64,000 bases of DNA from Thaumasiovibrio occultus (GTDB taxonomy: Bacteria > Pseudomonadota > Gammaproteobacteria > Enterobacterales > Vibrionaceae): NCBI GenBank assembly GCA_019703815.1, contig AP023052.1, positions 496,001-560,000 of the forward strand. Direction: 5' to 3'. Of this stretch, positions 56,975-64,000 are shown piece after piece (the first letter of the stretch is position 1; each line of letters opens with the position of its first letter). Made by a program: the position numbers and the translations under genes. Under the pieces are notes generated by a model, which was given only the letters and a program-made list of their open reading frames with translations, made no database searches and was not told where the DNA came from.

Positions 56975-58180
56975 ATGATTCAACAGTTTGATATTGTCAT
57001 TGTCGGTGGGGGCATGGTCGGGTTATCTCTCGCCGCGGCATTAAAAGACGCTCAGCTGCAAATTGCGGTGATTGAAGGCCGCGAGCCTGAGCTGGCGTTA
57101 TCTGACGACTACGCCAATCGCGTATCGGCGTTAACCCGTGCCAGTGAGCGTTACTTGCAGCGCTTGGGTGTTTGGGATTCGATAGCTTCACGTCGCGTTG
57201 CGCCGTACACTCAAATGGCAGTGTGGGAGCATGACAGCTTTGGCGCGATCGAATTTGATGCGGCGGATTTTGGTGAAGATAACTTGGGGCACATTGTCGA
57301 AAATCAGGTGATCCAAGCCGCTCTATGGCAACAGGTCGCGCAGCAAGATAACGTTGAAATCTTCGCGCCTGCTATCTGCGATAGTATCACCATGGGCGGG
57401 CGTGAAGCCTTTGTTGTTCTCGATGATGGTCGCCATTTAACCGCATCGCTCGTGGTGGGCGCGGATGGCGCAAACTCTTGGGTGCGACGTCAGCTCAATA
57501 TTCCGCTAACGCACTGGGATTACGGTCATCACGCATTGGTCGCCAACATTCGTACTGAGCTGCCGCATCAAGGTTGTGCACGACAGATCTTCCGTCCGAG
57601 TGGCCCGCTGGCGTTTTTGCCGTTGCCGGAATCAGATCTGTGCTCAATCGTGTGGTCGCTACCCCCAGAAGAGGCACAAGAGTTGCTGGCGATGAGCCCA
57701 GAGGCCTTCACCCAAGCGTTAACCGTGGCGTTTGATAATCGCCTCGGTTTGTGTGAGCTGGTGGGTGAGCGTGCGAGTCATCCACTGACGATGCGTTATG
57801 CGCGTGATTTTGTGGTAGATCGCTGTGTATTGATTGGCGATGCCGCTCACACCATTCATCCATTGGCAGGCCAAGGGGTGAACTTAGGCTTTATGGATGC
57901 GGCGGCATTGGCTCAAACGATTATGGCACTGCAGGCAGAAGGCACGTTTAGCGGCAGTAAAGCTGAGCTGCGCAGTTTTGAGCGCTGGCGAAAAGCCGAA
58001 GCGGCGCAAATGATTGGCGCAATGGAAGGGTTCAAGCATCTGTTTGCTGGGACAAATCCGGCCAAGCGTTTGGTGCGCAGCCTAGGTTTACGTTTAGCCA
58101 ACGATTTACCAGGCGTGAAACCGGTATTGATCCGCCGCGCGATGGGGTTATCGGGGCAACTGCCCGATTTGGCGCGCTGA
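56975..58180 (+). CDS. ubiI: 2-octaprenylphenol hydroxylase UbiI
   Basis: FAD monooxygenase for the C5 hydroxylation in ubiquinone synthesis (formerly VisC). The 401 residues show IVIVGGGMVGLSLAAAL, VVGADGANSWVR and GDAAHTIHPLAGQGVNLGFMD. It resembles UbiH but has the Asp form of the last motif. The start is 2 bp after the ubiH stop. Confidence 0.95.
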   Translation: MIQQFDIVIVGGGMVGLSLAAALKDAQLQIAVIEGREPELALSDDYANRVSALTRASERYLQRLGVWDSIASRRVAPYTQMAVWEHDSFGAIEFDAADFGEDNLGHIVENQVIQAALWQQVAQQDNVEIFAPAICDSITMGGREAFVVLDDGRHLTASLVVGADGANSWVRRQLNIPLTHWDYGHHALVANIRTELPHQGCARQIFRPSGPLAFLPLPESDLCSIVWSLPPEEAQELLAMSPEAFTQALTVAFDNRLGLCELVGERASHPLTMRYARDFVVDRCVLIGDAAHTIHPLAGQGVNLGFMDAAALAQTIMALQAEGTFSGSKAELRSFERWRKAEAAQMIGAMEGFKHLFAGTNPAKRLVRSLGLRLANDLPGVKPVLIRRAMGLSGQLPDLAR

Positions 58181-58686
58181 CAGATCTTTTTGTCGGTAGT
58201 AATGGCCGTTATCACCGCTATGTTGCGATAAGTGATTGGTGGTAACGGCATTCAATGCAATGAGCGATACTGAAAGGATCGCTTTGCCTCTGCCTGTGCT
58301 ATCCGTTTTATCTACTCTGCATCCTGCATCCTGCATCCTGCATCCTGCATTCATCGCCCCTTGGGTCTTCCTCACTGTATTCATTTTTGATTGAACACGT
58401 CGTTGGTGAATTTCAACGTTTGTACCCATTTCTTCACAGTTTTTTTGCGACGCTGAAAACGGACTTCTACTTTAATAAATACAAGGTGTTTTCAGCCGCG
58501 CTTTGCCCTTTATCAGAGAGGTAGACATCGATCTATGTCGGCGTTTTACTCTGAGCGATAGAGCGAGCCAAAGCACCTTGGATAAATAACTGTGCCTTGA
58601 CGATGTGTTGGCTTTGCAGCCTTTGGTGAGAGCACGGCCTGATGTAACGACCAATGTAACGAAAAGAAGTATAAGGAAGTGCAGCG
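58181..58686. other. Long intergenic region between ubiI and gcvH
   Basis: About 500 bp with no supported gene. It contains an inverted repeat 58205-58216 / 58238-58249 (GCCGTTATCACC with GGTGGTAACGGC, 11 of 12 pairs), without a T-run, and a 7-bp tandem repeat (58318-58352). I looked for a glycine riboswitch before gcvH and did not recognise one. Confidence 0.5.
58318..58352 (+). repeat. 7-bp tandem repeat, five units
   Basis: TGCATCC repeats four times, then TGCATTC. It lies in non-coding DNA about 335 bp before gcvH. Copy number may vary between strains. Confidence 0.9.
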
Positions 58687-59079
58687 ATGAGTCTTGTACC
58701 AGCAGAGTTGAAGTTTACCAATAGCCATGAATGGGTGCGGCCGGAAGGCGACGGGGTATTTACCGTTGGGATCACCGATCACGCACAGTCATTATTAGGG
58801 GATATGGTGTTTATCGATTTGCCCGACGTTGAAGACAGCTTTGATGCCGGTGACGATTGTGCGGTGGTGGAGTCGGTGAAAGCAGCCTCCGATGTTTACG
58901 CGCCACTCACCGGTGAAATTGTTGCGGTGAATGAAGAGCTGGAGAGTAACCCTGAAGCAGTGAACAGCGATCCATACGGTGATGGTTGGCTGTATCAAAT
59001 TCGCGTGGACAGTGAAGACGAACTAACGGATTTACTGGATGCAGAAAGCTATCAAGAATTGATAGCAGAAGAAGAGTAG
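58687..59079 (+). CDS. gcvH: Glycine cleavage system H protein
   Basis: The lipoylated carrier protein of glycine cleavage. The 130-residue protein carries the lipoyl lysine K65 in [17 protein letters not shown], and the [10 protein letters not shown] segment. The ATG at 58687 follows AAGGAAG. In E. coli gcvT and gcvP flank it; neither is present here. The other parts of the complex must be elsewhere. Confidence 0.97.
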   Translation: MSLVPAELKFTNSHEWVRPEGDGVFTVGITDHAQSLLGDMVFIDLPDVEDSFDAGDDCAVVESVKAASDVYAPLTGEIVAVNEELESNPEAVNSDPYGDGWLYQIRVDSEDELTDLLDAESYQELIAEEE

Positions 59080-59108
59080 CCGCAAAAGCGAACTTCTATG
59101 ATGAACGT

Positions 59109-59136
59109 AAAAGGGTGGCGCAATGCCACCCTTTTT
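59109..59136. terminator. Bidirectional terminator between gcvH and ytfK
   Basis: The stem AAAAGGGTGGC / GCCACCCTTTT with a GCAAT loop has T-runs both ways, between converging genes. Confidence 0.88.
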
Positions 59137-59140
59137 AGTG

Positions 59141-59347
59141 TTAGTCCGTTAATACACGCATGCGGCGTATTTCTTGGTTCACTTCGTTGATAGTCTGGTA
59201 GTGATGCTGCTGAGGCTCTTCCGGGATAACTAAAAATCCGCGGTCAAAATCGTAACGTCCTCGACCATGGATATAAATGCGCCCTTTAAACAAACGAGTG
59301 ATATGTTTGGCGACCATTTTCGGCGAGTAACTTTTGAACATTCGCAT
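59141..59347 (-). CDS. ytfK: DUF1107 protein YtfK
   Basis: A 68-residue basic protein (MRMFKSYSPKMVAKHITRLF, then KGRIYIHGRGRYDFDRGFLV) that matches the DUF1107 family and the 68-residue length of E. coli YtfK, a small protein that tunes SpoT toward ppGpp synthesis. It is likely a single-gene unit. The match is by pattern and length, from memory. Confidence 0.8.
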   Translation of the reverse strand: MRMFKSYSPKMVAKHITRLFKGRIYIHGRGRYDFDRGFLVIPEEPQQHHYQTINEVNQEIRRMRVLTD

Positions 59348-59671
59348 CGGTTTGACAATCCTTCTTCCAACGACGCGGCAAGTATACGTTAGCTTAAGTT
59401 AAACTAATGTGACGATATCAGCATATTCTCCGTCATGATTATCGCTGATAGGATCAAAAGTAATTATTTGGTATCGCTCTCAAAATTATATTCTGCCACT
59501 GATGGGCGTATGTACATGAAAAAGGAAGAAATGGCCGCGTGAAATGATAAGATCTTTCGTCATTGGGGCCAAAAGTCACTCGAAAGCAGAGCGATATGCT
59601 GCGTTACTCGCGATTTTATAGCGTTAATTCCGCCAGGGTTTGAATGTGAATGAGATCGAGAAAATACGGTT
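59348..59671. other. Intergenic region between the lysR-type gene and ytfK
   Basis: 324 bp with no supported gene. The part nearest ytfK probably holds its promoter (minus-strand TATACT at about 59384-59379). I see no clear terminator for the LysR gene and no repeats. Confidence 0.45.
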
Positions 59672-60637
59672 TTATCCCTTAAAAACAGTGGGATGAGTAC
59701 GTTGCTCTGAGCGGATCTGATTCACATATTGGCAAATATTGTGCTCGATCAGCTGTAACAGCCATTGCCAACGCGGGTGTTCGCTGTTGCGCGCAGAGGC
59801 AAAGAGATCGATATCAAAGCCGGGTACTGGGATTGGCGGCTCACACAGCGTTAGCTGGTCATCAAACAGCGCTTGTTTGGCCAAGAGCTCGGTGGTGATA
59901 CACAGTAAATTTCTTCCTTGCAGCAGGTGACGGATCGTGAGGAAATTATTCGAGCCCACCACGACGCGCCGAGAAAGATCCATCTGTGCCAAGGTATTAT
60001 CAACCTGACTGCTGAGCTGATCATCTGGCGAGACTAATGCATGTGGCACTGCCAAGTAGTTGTCGATAGCCAACGGCACAGTGAGCTTTGTGGCGTTGGC
60101 ATCAAACAAGCAGACATGATGATCGCGATACAGCGGCATGCGCACCAGCTCTGCGGGGATTTCCGCAATACTGCCGATCACTGCATCAAGCGATAAACTG
60201 TGCATTTTATCGAGGTAGTTGCTGCGATTGACCTGATGGAAACTCAGCTGACAGTGCGGAGCGGCTTGGGTGATCGCATCAAACAAAATCGGCGCAAAGA
60301 TCAGCTCGGCGTAATCGGTCATCCCGATGCGCCAACGCCCCGAAAAATCCGCCGCCGAAAACGCTTCGGGTTTTAGGATCTGCTCTTGGACAGTCGCGAG
60401 CAGCTGGGCGATGATCGGTGCGATTTCAATGGCGCGTTCACTCGGTAACATTTGCTGCCCTTGGCGTTCAAACAAGGGATCATCCAGTAATTGGCGCAGG
60501 CGTGACAAATTGTGACTCATCGCCGACTGACCAATGCACAAACTTTGTGCCGCTTTGGTGACGCTGCGAAAGCGAAACAGCGCATCAAAGGCCACCAGCA
60601 AGTTAAGATCGATCCCGCGCCAATTAATATTGTTCAT
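59672..60637 (-). CDS. LysR-family transcriptional regulator
   Basis: A 321-residue LTTR with an N-terminal winged helix-turn-helix (WRGIDLNLLVAFDALFRFRSVTKAAQSLCIGQSAMSHNLSRLRQLL) split here for reading; the rest is a substrate-binding domain. It diverges from fetA with 139 bp between starts, which contain ATTAATTAAAT with a T-N11-A character. The divergent layout suggests it controls fetAB or itself. Its ligand is unknown. Confidence 0.93.
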   Translation of the reverse strand: MNNINWRGIDLNLLVAFDALFRFRSVTKAAQSLCIGQSAMSHNLSRLRQLLDDPLFERQGQQMLPSERAIEIAPIIAQLLATVQEQILKPEAFSAADFSGRWRIGMTDYAELIFAPILFDAITQAAPHCQLSFHQVNRSNYLDKMHSLSLDAVIGSIAEIPAELVRMPLYRDHHVCLFDANATKLTVPLAIDNYLAVPHALVSPDDQLSSQVDNTLAQMDLSRRVVVGSNNFLTIRHLLQGRNLLCITTELLAKQALFDDQLTLCEPPIPVPGFDIDLFASARNSEHPRWQWLLQLIEHNICQYVNQIRSEQRTHPTVFKG

Positions 60638-60776
60638 GTACAGTGTTAACTCTATCGTTTTGATTAATTAAATTTGGCACATTAGACTGGGTCTGTCGAT
60701 AGGCGTTACGCCGCAAGCGTGTGAATCATGCAAAGCGGCTGTGTTATGGCCAGCCACGGCTGCAAAGGACGATGTA

Positions 60777-61445
60777 ATGGATCAATCCGCAGGGAAAGCA
60801 ATGCTACAAATTGAAGCGCTACGTTCTGGATGGGAGCGTCATAGCACGTCAGCCGGATTAAGCTGCGCGTTGTCGTGGGGCGATCATCTGCAACTGCAAG
60901 GCGGCTCTGGCTCAGGAAAAACCTGTTTATTGCGCGTGATTGCCGGGTTGCAACGGGCGCAGCAAGGCGGTGTCTATTGGCAATCGACGTCAGTGACGGA
61001 GGCGCAACTGGCTAGGTGGCGGCAACAGATCGTTTATTGCCCACAGCAAGCTATTGTCGGCGCAGATACAGTCGCGGACGCACTACTACTGCCTTGGCAT
61101 CTCAATGCCGAAGCAAGTGCATTGCCGTCGGATGACAAGCTCGTTGAGGCGCTAACGCTGATGGATCTATCGCTGGCGCTGAATGCATCTACTTCGCGGC
61201 TGTCTGGCGGCGAGCAATATCGTTTGATGTTGGCGCGCAGTTGTCTGTTAGACCGGCCTATCTGGCTTTTGGATGAGCCAACGGCGGCATTAGACAATTA
61301 CTCCTCGCAGCGGGTTGCTGATGTTCTTACCGCCGCGCCGCGTATTGTCATTTCCATTTCTCATGATCCCTTTTGGCAACAACTCGCTACCCAGCGTTAT
61401 GACTTGGCTCAAGATACAGTAACCGTCGGGAGATCAGCACAATGA
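60777..61445 (+). CDS. fetA: Iron export ABC transporter ATP-binding protein FetA
   Basis: A 222-residue ABC ATPase with Walker A GGSGSGKTCLL, the signature LSGGEQYRLMLARSCL and Walker B IWLLDEPTAALD. Pairing with FetB identifies it as FetA (YbbL), which with FetB exports iron and protects against peroxide in E. coli. I chose ATG at 60777 (MDQSAGKAM) with AAAGGAC before it; the in-frame start at 60741 is less likely. Confidence 0.9.
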   Translation: MDQSAGKAMLQIEALRSGWERHSTSAGLSCALSWGDHLQLQGGSGSGKTCLLRVIAGLQRAQQGGVYWQSTSVTEAQLARWRQQIVYCPQQAIVGADTVADALLLPWHLNAEASALPSDDKLVEALTLMDLSLALNASTSRLSGGEQYRLMLARSCLLDRPIWLLDEPTAALDNYSSQRVADVLTAAPRIVISISHDPFWQQLATQRYDLAQDTVTVGRSAQ

Positions 61446-62206
61446 ATCCTTTTCATTTATTGGTTTTCTTTGCGGTATTGGCCTTGCCGTTCACGCTGTT
61501 TTATCGCTGGAAGCTTCCGCTGAATAAAACCCTGTTGACTGCTGCGTCGCGAATGGCCTTGCAGTTGTCGGTGGTGGGATTTTACCTGCAGACGTTGTTT
61601 GACTGGCAGTCGCTGTGGATCAATTTAGCGTGGTTAAGTGTGATGGTGCTTGTGGCGGGCCATACCATCTCAAGACGTGCGCAATTACCGTTATGGCCGG
61701 TATTACCCGTGTTGGCGGGGAGCCTCGGGGTGAGTTTATTGCTGATCTTGCCGTTGATGCTCATTGGCGTGGTTGATGTGTCACCGTGGTGGCAGGCGCA
61801 GTATTTAATCCCGATCACCGGGATGTTGTTGGGTAACGCCTTGTCAGCAACCATTGTCGGCTTGAGTCGTTGGGCCGAAGCGATACGCAAGCGCAAACAT
61901 GAGTTCGATTACTACCTGACCTTAGGTGCGCCACAGCCGCAATTGCCTTTTTTACGCGAAGCGCTTTCTGCTGCGATGGCGCCGCAATTGGCAACGATGG
62001 CGACCTTGGGGATCGTGAGTTTGCCGGGGATGATGACGGGTCAAATATTGGCAGGGGCTGCGCCTTTGCAGGCGGTGCAATACCAAATTCTGATCATGGT
62101 GGCGATTTTTGTTTGCGCTTCAACCACTGTCGCGTTGAGCTTGATCATACTGAGCCGATCAAGCTGTGATGCCTATGGCCAAAGCACGTGGCTGTTTGAA
62201 AAGTAG
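61442..62206 (+). CDS. fetB: Iron export ABC transporter permease FetB
   Basis: A 254-residue UPF0014 membrane protein (YbbM) with about seven helices. The family signature LPGMMTGQILAGAAPLQAVQYQI is present, as is LGAPQ just before it. Its ATG overlaps the fetA stop (ATGA). No terminator is obvious after it. Confidence 0.92.
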   Translation: MNPFHLLVFFAVLALPFTLFYRWKLPLNKTLLTAASRMALQLSVVGFYLQTLFDWQSLWINLAWLSVMVLVAGHTISRRAQLPLWPVLPVLAGSLGVSLLLILPLMLIGVVDVSPWWQAQYLIPITGMLLGNALSATIVGLSRWAEAIRKRKHEFDYYLTLGAPQPQLPFLREALSAAMAPQLATMATLGIVSLPGMMTGQILAGAAPLQAVQYQILIMVAIFVCASTTVALSLIILSRSSCDAYGQSTWLFEK

Positions 62207-62251
62207 CGAGTTAATCGATTTTAAGATTCTGGCTAGTCAAAGGCGCCGCGA

Positions 62252-62740
62252 TCAGGACTCATCGCGGCAGACAGAAACCACAGTAGCATCGAATAAGCTA
62301 AATAGATCGTCGCGTTTTAGCGCCAACCCTGCCATGGCATCACCACTGCTGATCGTGACCGTGGTGTGCGCCAGTAAGCTTGGGTCGACCAATACCGGTA
62401 AGGGACGCGGCAGCGCCAATGGGGTGACGGTGCCCGGATGGTAGCCGGTAACCGCAAACACGCGCTCGGCTTTTACACACGTCATGCGTCGGCATTGGAA
62501 ATGCGCCCGCACCTTGTTCGGATCGACTTGGCGGTTACCCGGCAGGCAAACCAAACTTAGCAATCCGCCCATGTCTTCCAGCAACATGGTTTTCACCATT
62601 TGCGACGGACAGACACCACGCTGCGCCGCTGCATCATCAATGCTGGTGGCGGGGCGTTGGTGCCATAAGATCTCGTAGTCGATACCGGCCATCTCAAGGA
62701 CTGCCATGACCGGTGTTTGCATCGCTAAATTAGGCTTCAT
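62252..62740 (-). CDS. YbaK/ProX-like aminoacyl-tRNA deacylase family protein
   Basis: A 162-residue protein with the YbaK fold features: a central KTMLLEDMGGLLSLVCLPGNRQVD segment and a catalytic-type Lys, with VFAVTGYHPGTVTPLAL late. Such enzymes hydrolyse mischarged tRNAs such as Cys-tRNA-Pro. ATG 62740 lies within the last codons of ygfZ; ATG 62722 (MQTPVMAVLEM) would avoid the overlap and cannot be excluded. Which substrate it edits is unknown. Confidence 0.8.
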   Translation of the reverse strand: MKPNLAMQTPVMAVLEMAGIDYEILWHQRPATSIDDAAAQRGVCPSQMVKTMLLEDMGGLLSLVCLPGNRQVDPNKVRAHFQCRRMTCVKAERVFAVTGYHPGTVTPLALPRPLPVLVDPSLLAHTTVTISSGDAMAGLALKRDDLFSLFDATVVSVCRDES

Positions 62741-63698
62741 CAGTGAGCGAATACGGCAAATCTGACAGCGCGAGCACATCGTCTGGTGCGGCGGCAAAGC
62801 GCAATGCTGTATCGGCTTCTAAGTCGTTAGGCAAGACGACAAGCGCGGCCGCGTCGTTGTTTTCTAACTTGGCGGCGGCAATCACAGTACCACCACGACG
62901 CCAGTTTTCACCGACTTGACGTTCAACATCATCACCCGCTTTGGCAAGGTAGGCCGATTGGCCAGTCACGAGCAGCATGGCACGCTTGTTGATGCCACGG
63001 TATTTAGCACGGGCAACGGTTTCTTGGCCGGTGTAACAGCCTTTATTGAAGCTGATGCCATCAAGCGCTTGCAGGTTCAATGCTTGAGGAATGTGCTCGC
63101 CTGCCGTGGTGTCATCGAGGCGTGGGATCCCCGCGAGGATGTCGGCAAAGTCCCATAACGCTTCGGCTGCCAGAGTGAATTCTTGATTGTCCGCAAGCTC
63201 GTTGGCCAAGCTTTCGTCCACCGAGAGCAACCAACGATCGCCCACTTGCAGCGCAGCGCCGTGCTCATGCGTGCGCAACGAACCTTCGCCGCTAAAGAGG
63301 CTGCTGACGAACGCGTTGGCATTTTCACCGCTGATACCGAGGATCACGCGCTCACTTGGGGTGATTTCCAGCTTGGAGAAAATGGCGTACTTTTTAAGCT
63401 CTGTGGTTTGTTTTTCCGTTACGCTGCGGCGCTGAATGTAGCCGACGCCACGCTCTTGCGGGAACAGGCGAAAGACGGAGTGCATTTTGCCTTTGGCATC
63501 ACAGTGCGCGGCAAAGGTGTAGCTGTCTGGCGCTAAAGAGATGACGTTGCAGGTGAGTTGTCCTTGCAGATAGCTGCGTGCATCCGGGCCAATTACGTCA
63601 ATCTGTTGCCAACCGCTAAGATAATGCAGTGCAAGGGCAGGCAACGGCAAGGTCGCAGGCAGGGATGAAAAACGGTCGTGATGAGTCCAAGTTGACAT
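62730..63698 (-). CDS. ygfZ: tRNA-modifying protein YgfZ
   Basis: A folate-binding protein of 322 residues involved in Fe-S cluster assembly, needed for MiaB in E. coli. The signature KGCYTGQETVAR (Cys near residue 215) is clear, as is QGQLTCNV near the N-terminus. It diverges from sdhE, the E. coli arrangement. The start is ATG at 63698. Confidence 0.95.
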   Translation of the reverse strand: MSTWTHHDRFSSLPATLPLPALALHYLSGWQQIDVIGPDARSYLQGQLTCNVISLAPDSYTFAAHCDAKGKMHSVFRLFPQERGVGYIQRRSVTEKQTTELKKYAIFSKLEITPSERVILGISGENANAFVSSLFSGEGSLRTHEHGAALQVGDRWLLSVDESLANELADNQEFTLAAEALWDFADILAGIPRLDDTTAGEHIPQALNLQALDGISFNKGCYTGQETVARAKYRGINKRAMLLVTGQSAYLAKAGDDVERQVGENWRRGGTVIAAAKLENNDAAALVVLPNDLEADTALRFAAAPDDVLALSDLPYSLTDEA

Positions 63699-63798
63699 AA
63701 TGGTTCCAATTTGATGAACAATGACCTCATGGTAAAGCGCGAAACCGGGTTTGTCAGCATGGAAATCGTAGGGATATTGAATTGAAACTCTGCGAAAG

Positions 63799-63836
63799 AA
63801 TGATATGTATCATTGACTCAGTGACCTCGGTCACTG
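63799..63836. promoter_or_regulatory. Two adjacent palindromes between ygfZ and sdhE
   Basis: AATGATATGTATCATT (63799-63814, 7-bp arms) is followed by CAGTGACC-TC-GGTCACTG (63819-63836, 8-bp arms). Both lie in the divergent promoter region. The first recalls a Fur box but the spacing does not fit. No regulator is assigned. Confidence 0.45.
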
Positions 63837-63915
63837 CTCCATCATAGCAGGCATAGCGAAATCAAAGCCCCCCTGATAGACTGCTTTAAGTACATAAACC
63901 TTGGAAGGAACTGCC

Positions 63916-64000
63916 ATGTATTCGGTTGAAGAAAAAGCACGCATTAAATGGTCTTGTCGTCGCGGCATGCTCGAGCTTGACGTTATCATCATGCCGTTTT
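63916..64000 (+). CDS. sdhE: Succinate dehydrogenase assembly factor SdhE (5' part)
   Basis: The first 28 codons lie in the window; the gene runs past the end. The translation [20 protein letters not shown]... carries the RGxxE motif of SdhE (YgfY/CptB), which helps attach FAD to SdhA. The ATG at 63916 follows TTGGAAGGAA. Its pairing with ygfZ is conserved. Confidence 0.92.
   Translation, partial: MYSVEEKARIKWSCRRGMLELDVIIMPF

Noticed and set aside
58148..58429. A minus-strand frame with a repeated Cys-containing peptide through the 7-bp repeats
   Set aside because: The peptide is only the translation of the TGCATCC array and overlaps the end of ubiI.
58500..58686. Glycine riboswitch before gcvH
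   Set aside because: I could not find the conserved paired core by eye; a covariance search would settle it.
63799..63814. Fur box upstream of sdhE
   Set aside because: The arms resemble part of the consensus but the length and centre do not match a 19-bp Fur site.

Overview
The window reads as a contiguous chromosomal segment of a gammaproteobacterium of the family Vibrionaceae, with base composition near 50% GC, so a Salinivibrio- or Grimontia-like member fits better than a low-GC Vibrio. The family call rests on gene order (gluQ-dksA-sfsA-hrpB-mrcB, metK-tkt-epd-pgk-fbaA-mscS, rpiA-serA, zapA-6S RNA-ygfA) and on protein families. The genus is a guess.

Layout. 1-7265: gluQ (cut by the window edge), dksA, sfsA, hrpB and mrcB. 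7462-9220: two tandem tRNA operons on the minus strand (four Phe, three Asn and two Thr genes), each with its own stable-RNA promoter and terminator, plus a fragment of a tRNA-Phe gene between them. 9426-19446: an orphan STAS protein, then mltC-yggX-mutY, trmB, glsB, a DUF2884 gene, hemW-rdgB, a DUF4426 gene, and proC-yggT-yggU. 19597-28407: yggS divergent from the twitching motors pilT-pilU, then a minus-strand series (endA, rsmE, gshB, yqgE, ruvX), sprT and metK. 28775-37605: central carbon metabolism (tkt, epd, pgk, fbaA) interrupted by a roughly 1.9 kb insert with a small YadA-type adhesin. 37725-38609: mscS. 38902-50382: a complete Flp/Tad pilus locus of 13 genes on the plus strand. 50646-59347: conserved genes again (SIMPL protein, serA, rpiA, 5-FTHF cyclo-ligase, 6S RNA, zapA, ygfB, ubiH, ubiI, gcvH, ytfK). 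59672-64000: a LysR regulator divergent from a fetAB iron exporter, a YbaK-like deacylase, ygfZ and the start of sdhE.

How the genes fit together. The Tad locus encodes the pilin, prepilin peptidase, secretin, assembly ATPases, platform proteins and pseudopilins. It ends with a vWA-domain TadG and an OmpA-like protein, and appears self-contained for building an adhesive Flp pilus. The small adhesin at 30950 would be a second surface attachment factor. pilT/pilU power retraction of type IVa pili encoded elsewhere.

The most interesting structure is at tkt. The last 139 bp of the gene occur twice, at 30631-30769 and 32663-32801, with two mismatches. The copies bracket the adhesin gene and a long non-coding leader. 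This looks like acquired DNA that joined the end of a housekeeping gene and restored its coding sequence. Other points worth a look are the tandem tRNA operons with a truncated tRNA and an IS-like end, the acidic insert in TadE, a 21-bp hairpin and diverged second copy between endA and sprT, a gcvH standing without gcvT or gcvP, and several palindromes at promoters. I saw no CRISPR array, phage genes, integrase, toxin-antitoxin pair or intact insertion sequence.
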